Shown one piece after another: positions 59,640-64,000 of a stretch of DNA of 64,000 nucleotides. The first letter of the stretch is position 1. Each line of letters begins with the position of its first letter. Location of the stretch: NCBI RefSeq assembly GCF_901000735.1, contig NC_081545.1, forward strand, positions 24,893,780 to 24,957,779. The letters run 5' to 3'. The translations under genes were made by a program, and so were the position numbers. The notes beneath the pieces were generated by a model. That model saw only the letters and a list, made by a program, of their open reading frames with translations, made no database searches and had not been told where the DNA came from. The DNA comes from Corylus avellana. Its lineage: Eukaryota > Streptophyta > Magnoliopsida > Fagales > Betulaceae.

Positions 59640-59981
59640 TCCTAGGTAATTTTGTGATGCCATTTGCTTTTCTTTTTTTTTTTTTTTTTGGAAAAATCAT
59701 ATTTAGCCCCTTGGTTTTCTTATGATCTGAATTCAGTTCTTAGGTTTTTAATTTCAAGAATCAAGTACTTAGATTTTACCCCAGTTTCAAATAGGTCCCT
59801 TTGTTACTTTACCTCGGTTCATCTATCACCTGCCACATGTCTCTTATTTAACAAGTCAGCATCCATGTTAGTCCCTAATGTCAATGTCACGTCAGCAAGA
59901 GCCAAATCATTCATTAAAAAAAAAGAAGACCCAATTCGAGAATCAAAAACCAATTGATGGATCTGAGAACCAAAAGACCTG
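59640..59981. repeat. Half of a fold-back repeat cut by the gap
   Basis: Phrases such as TTTAGCCCCTTGGTTTTC, AGGTCCCTTTGTTACT and GTCACGTCAGCA are of the kind seen in plant MULE-type fold-back repeats. Only one arm is visible before the N run. Confidence 0.4.
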
Positions 59982-60081
59982 NNNNNNNNNNNNNNNNNNN
60001 NNNNNNNNNNNNNNNNNNNNNNNNNNNNNNNNNNNNNNNNNNNNNNNNNNNNNNNNNNNNNNNNNNNNNNNNNNNNNNNNN
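59982..60081. other. Assembly gap, 100 N
   Basis: Separates the XLT2 flank from another copy of the unit-1 right part. Confidence 1.
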
Positions 60082-63006
60082 CATTAAGTAAATCAATTAA
60101 CCAAATATTTAATACAACCTGCGTTGTCATCAGTCTTTTACTTTCAGTGAAGAGATAAAAATGACTTTAAAATCATTTATTAAAGATTTTTTTTTTAAAA
60201 AAAAAATTTAATCCCATCCTCTCCTCTGTGCTTTTTCCCACAGAAGGCCCGAAAAATGAAAAGGCATCATCGACGAATGCAAACTTGCAATCCCTTTCTC
60301 AACTACCAATTATATGCAGTAAAGTAAGAAAACACTCTCATTTTCTAACATCATATGATGATTATTCTTTTCCTTAGTTTGCCTGAGAAAAGAAAAAGGT
60401 TGATTGCCCTTGTAAGACTCAAGAAGTTGGCTGCATTAATTTGCATCCACCAGTTAAATCTCTTCTTCCACGAGGCAAAATTTCCTTTGAAAACGAAGCC
60501 TGTCTCTTTATACCTATACACTATCTCAAAGGAATTACATAACTGGTTTTAAGAATGAACAAAGGGGGCAACCTAAACATATTGATTTCAAAGTATTGGG
60601 GTTTTAGAAATCTTAACCCAACATTGAGAATATTTAATTGAAATGATAGTAGGGTTAAGATTCAAATTCGTTCGAGTACCATGTTAAATAATCAATTATT
60701 TAAAATGTTTTAATTAATAGGAAATAAGAAATTTAATTTAACTAATTTTGGGAATTTAAATGGACTTTCTTTCTACGGTTAAACGTCAAGATAAAAATAG
60801 GAGACGAAAAATTAATGGTCATGTTTTAACCTTCATGATCAAGGAGAAAAAAAAAAAAGTTTCTTTTGTTTCGAAAAAATGAATCATATATTTGGCATAT
60901 CTTAGAACTTGTTTGAGACTGCGTTTGAGAAAGACAACTTTTAAGTCAAAAAGCGTTTTGACAATTTTTAAGCTTTTTGAATAATTAAAAGCGCTTTTAA
61001 TTTTTTTTTTACCAAATATGTTTTTTTTTTTTTTAATATTAAATGCACTTTTAAGCCTCTCAAACAAATAACTACCCTTGGGGTCAACTTTTTTCTTATT
61101 TTTTAATTTAAAAAAAAATAACAAAATCAAAAATTAAAAAAGTTTCTAAAAAAAAAAATTGGTCATTATTATGAATAAAAATATGATTTTTATTTTTTTT
61201 GTTAAATACCAAATAAAAGAATGACCAAAATAAAAATTATTGCTTCAGAAACTTTTTTAATTTTTAATTTTTTTAAATTAAAAAATAAGGAAAAAGTTTC
61301 TAAAGCAAAATACAGTTTTTATTTTTAAAAAAAATACCAAAAAAAAAAAAGAATAACCAAAATAAAAATTATTGTTTCAAAAACTTTTTTTTTTTTAAAT
61401 TAAAAAATAAAGCAAAAATTGGCCTGAACAAAATAGTTGGGCTTTAGCATTTTCCATTTTCCATTTGGAAAAGGTTTGTCAAAGGCACCATAGTTTACTT
61501 CAAAGTTTCAAAAGTTGGGGATCTACCACCATTAATGTGGTGTGTCCACGTAGTAGGTAGCACCGAAAGTGTCAACTTTCAGACAGTGACAATATCACAT
61601 TTAACTAAATTTGAGTGCAACCATATTGTTAACTTCCATTTATTAAATAAATCACTGAGCACGAGAAAGTTAGCACTTATCTCTTGTTACTCAATTTAAA
61701 TTAGCACTTTTATTCAACTTCTCTTTGTCGTCTTATGGACTGAGCTTATAACCTTTTAATATTGCTCCCACCAACAAAAGTTATCTGGGTTATTTATTTA
61801 TTTATTTTAATTTGGTTTTTTCTAAGTTAACTATGTTAGTATTTGTGCCTTTTCATACCTTCAGAAGTATTATCAGTTGTTCTTCTTTTATTTCTACAAT
61901 TAGGATTAATATGCACTCATAAACCATAGCTTAAATGCTTAATCTTTATCTATTTTCAAAGTTTATGGGTTTCACCTTTTTGATATTACAATGGCAGCCA
62001 AAATATAGCTACTGCTCCACACTCCAGCAATAAGGACCCATGCATGTTGCAATTCTGGCCAATGAACCCAGAATTGGCCCCCCAGTTGGTGGATTACTGG
62101 GTCTTCATTGGTGAACATGACAATTTCCATCATCTACAGAAAAAGGTTTAGACTTTAATCCACCATAAAATATATTCCCAGGAAAAGAACAAAAAAGTTT
62201 GTGAAAGGATTAATGAAGGAAGAGAAAGGTAAGTGGCTGAAGCTTTACCCATTGGTTAAATCTCTACTCTTCCACAAAGTTTTCGCACCAGACATAATTT
62301 CACTACTTTCAAAGAATTTCACTACTTTAGAACTGTTATAGTTATGATCATAATTCGTTGAGCTTCAGTCTAGCGATCGATCTCCTGTCTTGAGATTACC
62401 AATTTCCTTGATCTTCGAGTATCAGGCAGGCGTGAGCCCCGATATATGGTCTTACGACTATAAATGATAAATTCTGCAATCTAAATAAAATTTCAAAGGA
62501 ATTACAAAATGGTAACCAAAATGCATTACAACAACAACGACAACACATAATTTATTTCCCAATTGTTTCATGATATTATTGGATGCCTACCATGCCCATG
62601 GTCCCCAAAAAGACACTGTCCACCTTCCTTCCAACATTATGGACCACTGCCAATACGTGGTCCTAAAGCATTTAATCCATTTGGTGAGGGGAAGGCCAGC
62701 ACTATTATTACAAAAGTACCCTTCATTTGTGCACAAATTGAAACCCAGAAATTCCGAGCCCGATTCCTCAACAAAAGAATACAAATCGTAAATGTAAATA
62801 ACTCTATACTATACAACATGTACAATCTAGTAAAACAACTACATTGTACCAAATCCTCCCCTTTCCTGGCCTTTTTCAAAACTCTAAGAATAACATATAA
62901 CTATAATAACACTACTAACTGCCTCCTCATAAAAATTTCCTATTTTTTTCATTCAATAAATATAAATCTAAAACAATTTATATATATATATATTTTCTTT
63001 CCATTA
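60082..63006. repeat. Third copy of the spacer upstream of the XLT2 3' end
   Basis: Collinear with 24504-27460. Its first 820 bp also match the last 820 bp of unit 2 (41350-42165), with a few percent differences. No gene except the rRNA fragment. Confidence 0.85.
62314..62460 (-). pseudogene. Decayed organellar 23S rRNA fragment, second copy
   Basis: Identical or nearly so to 26773-26919, including the partial repeat of GAATTTCACTACTTT just before it. Carried by the duplication. Confidence 0.63.
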
Positions 63007-64000
63007 TTACCACTTGAACCCCCACTCCTCTTGCTCCCTGAACCTCCTGAGCACCCCCTCGATAGCCACATCGAAAGCGTCCTTTATGGTCTCCAACCCC
63101 TCCTGGGGTCTGGCATACACTATCTTCGGTATATTGTCGATCACTTTCTCTCTCATTTTCCTCACCTCCTCTTTACTGTAACTCTCCAGCACATCCTTGA
63201 TAGACGTTCCATTTTTGACCGCGTTACGGTCTATGAAAACCGAGTAACTCTCCCATTTGTCCGGTAAAAACCACTCGTACTGGTAATACGCGGTTCGCCG
63301 CCAGAAGAAAACCGGGATCGAACCGGCCAGCATGCAGTCGAAAATCGACCTTCGCGTGAAGCTATCACCCCTCGGCTGCAAACAAAACTCGGAGCCCAGA
63401 AACGTTTCGAGGATCGCCGACGTGCCGTTTGAACACCGAGACTTGGCGCAGTTTACAACCGTACACGTGTCCGTCTCATTGCATTGTCTAAGTAACAGTC
63501 CTCTGAAGTCGTTCCGGACCGCGCCACGCGTCGCTCCGGCGAAGGAGAAGAGGCTGGCGCGGTTACGCTCGCGGACGAAGCGCTGCCATTCTATAACGTC
63601 GGAGTCTGACCTGGGGTGGAATCCGGTGGGGTAGGGCACGCCGACGTCGAAGTAGTCCCACGGGTTCCGCTCGATCAGGAGGCGCGTGATGTTCCGCATC
63701 CCGGACATGTAGATACAGCGGGAGCCCCAGTCGTGATCCTTGGAGCGCCGAAAGTCCCACGTGATGCGCCCCATCGTGAGGAAGTGATCCCAGCCATTGG
63801 ATCTCTTGTAGTACGGCTGGTCCTGAATCCACCCCAACATCATCTCGCAGTGGCGATCGCGCTCTCTGGCGCTCGAATTCGACCACAGATGCTTCCCCAC
63901 CGCGAGTCCAGCGTAGAACGGTATGTAGAAAGCCGTGGCGGATTCGGGCTCCAGAACCCGGCACTTATGCTTCAAAAGCCGGTTGTGGAACACGATCTCG
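63007..64000 (-). CDS. XLT2: XLT2-type xyloglucan galactosyltransferase, 5' part beyond the window
   Basis: The C-terminal 330 or so residues of the 495-aa XLT2-type protein are open up to the window edge, including FHNRLLKHKCRVLEPE, the PYPTGFHPRSD motif and the GSEFCLQPRGDSFTRRS signature. The apparent Met at 63993 is internal (FVSEIVFHNR in the complete copy), so the real start lies outside. The tail reads EEWGFKW, like the 27461 stub and unlike EEGGFKW at 50808. The stub therefore shares this copy's 3' end. Nothing suggests it is broken. Confidence 0.9.
   Translation of the reverse strand, partial: EIVFHNRLLKHKCRVLEPESATAFYIPFYAGLAVGKHLWSNSSARERDRHCEMMLGWIQDQPYYKRSNGWDHFLTMGRITWDFRRSKDHDWGSRCIYMSGMRNITRLLIERNPWDYFDVGVPYPTGFHPRSDSDVIEWQRFVRERNRASLFSFAGATRGAVRNDFRGLLLRQCNETDTCTVVNCAKSRCSNGTSAILETFLGSEFCLQPRGDSFTRRSIFDCMLAGSIPVFFWRRTAYYQYEWFLPDKWESYSVFIDRNAVKNGTSIKDVLESYSKEEVRKMREKVIDNIPKIVYARPQEGLETIKDAFDVAIEGVLRRFREQEEWGFKW

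Noticed and set aside
62563..63267. A 234-codon plus-strand frame downstream of XLT2
   Set aside because: It runs through AT-rich 3' flank and antisense of XLT2, with low-complexity residues and no domain. The unit-1 copy is frameshifted.

Overview
This is nuclear DNA of a flowering plant, probably a woody eudicot. Evidence for this: AT-rich spacers full of MITEs, SINEs, L1-type LINE remnants and a chromodomain Ty3/gypsy element; a GT-AG spliced gene of the plant-specific ATS3 (PLAT/LH2) family; and plant GT47 xyloglucan galactosyltransferase genes. The species cannot be read from the sequence. Four 100-N scaffold gaps (38179-38278, 42166-42265, 50678-50777, 59982-60081) show a draft assembly.

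The window holds two gene types in a heavily duplicated locus. (1) GT47 type II Golgi glycosyltransferases: three near-identical intronless 454-aa XLT2-like genes (10358-11722 -, 35703-37067 -, 47480-48844 +); a complete 495-aa XLT2-type gene (50808-52295 -); a second copy cut by the window end (63007-64000 -); and a 38-codon C-terminal stub (27461-27577 -). (2) Two copies of a three-exon ATS3 gene (3288-8167 - and 28786-33656 -), each with an L1-type LINE remnant in its 4.2-kb second intron.

Layout. 1-2088 is single-copy flank with a MITE and two SINEs. 2089-27578 is unit 1: ATS3, RNase H remnant, GT47 gene, duplicated promoter region, hAT-like MITE, chromovirus (14633-21553), a MITE/copia-rich spacer, and the 3' stub of XLT2. 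At 27578/27580 the stub is fused to the left end of unit 2 (27580-42165), a direct repeat of unit 1 interrupted by a gap where P2 and the chromovirus body should lie. 42266-50677 is a third, inverted copy running chromovirus 3' half, P2, P1, GT47, RNase H remnant. 50778-59981 has a full XLT2-type gene and about 7.7 kb of gene-poor flank. 60082-64000 repeats the end of unit 1 and continues into a full-length-type XLT2 gene.

The simplest history is a tandem duplication of a roughly 25.5-kb block [ATS3 - GT47 - chromovirus - spacer - XLT2 3' end], plus a further copy that is inverted, allelic or mis-scaffolded. Insertion presence/absence (two hAT-like elements, one SINE) gives clean markers for ordering the copies. 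The GT47 genes probably all decorate xyloglucan side chains in the Golgi. ATS3 is functionally unrelated and appears simply to be linked.
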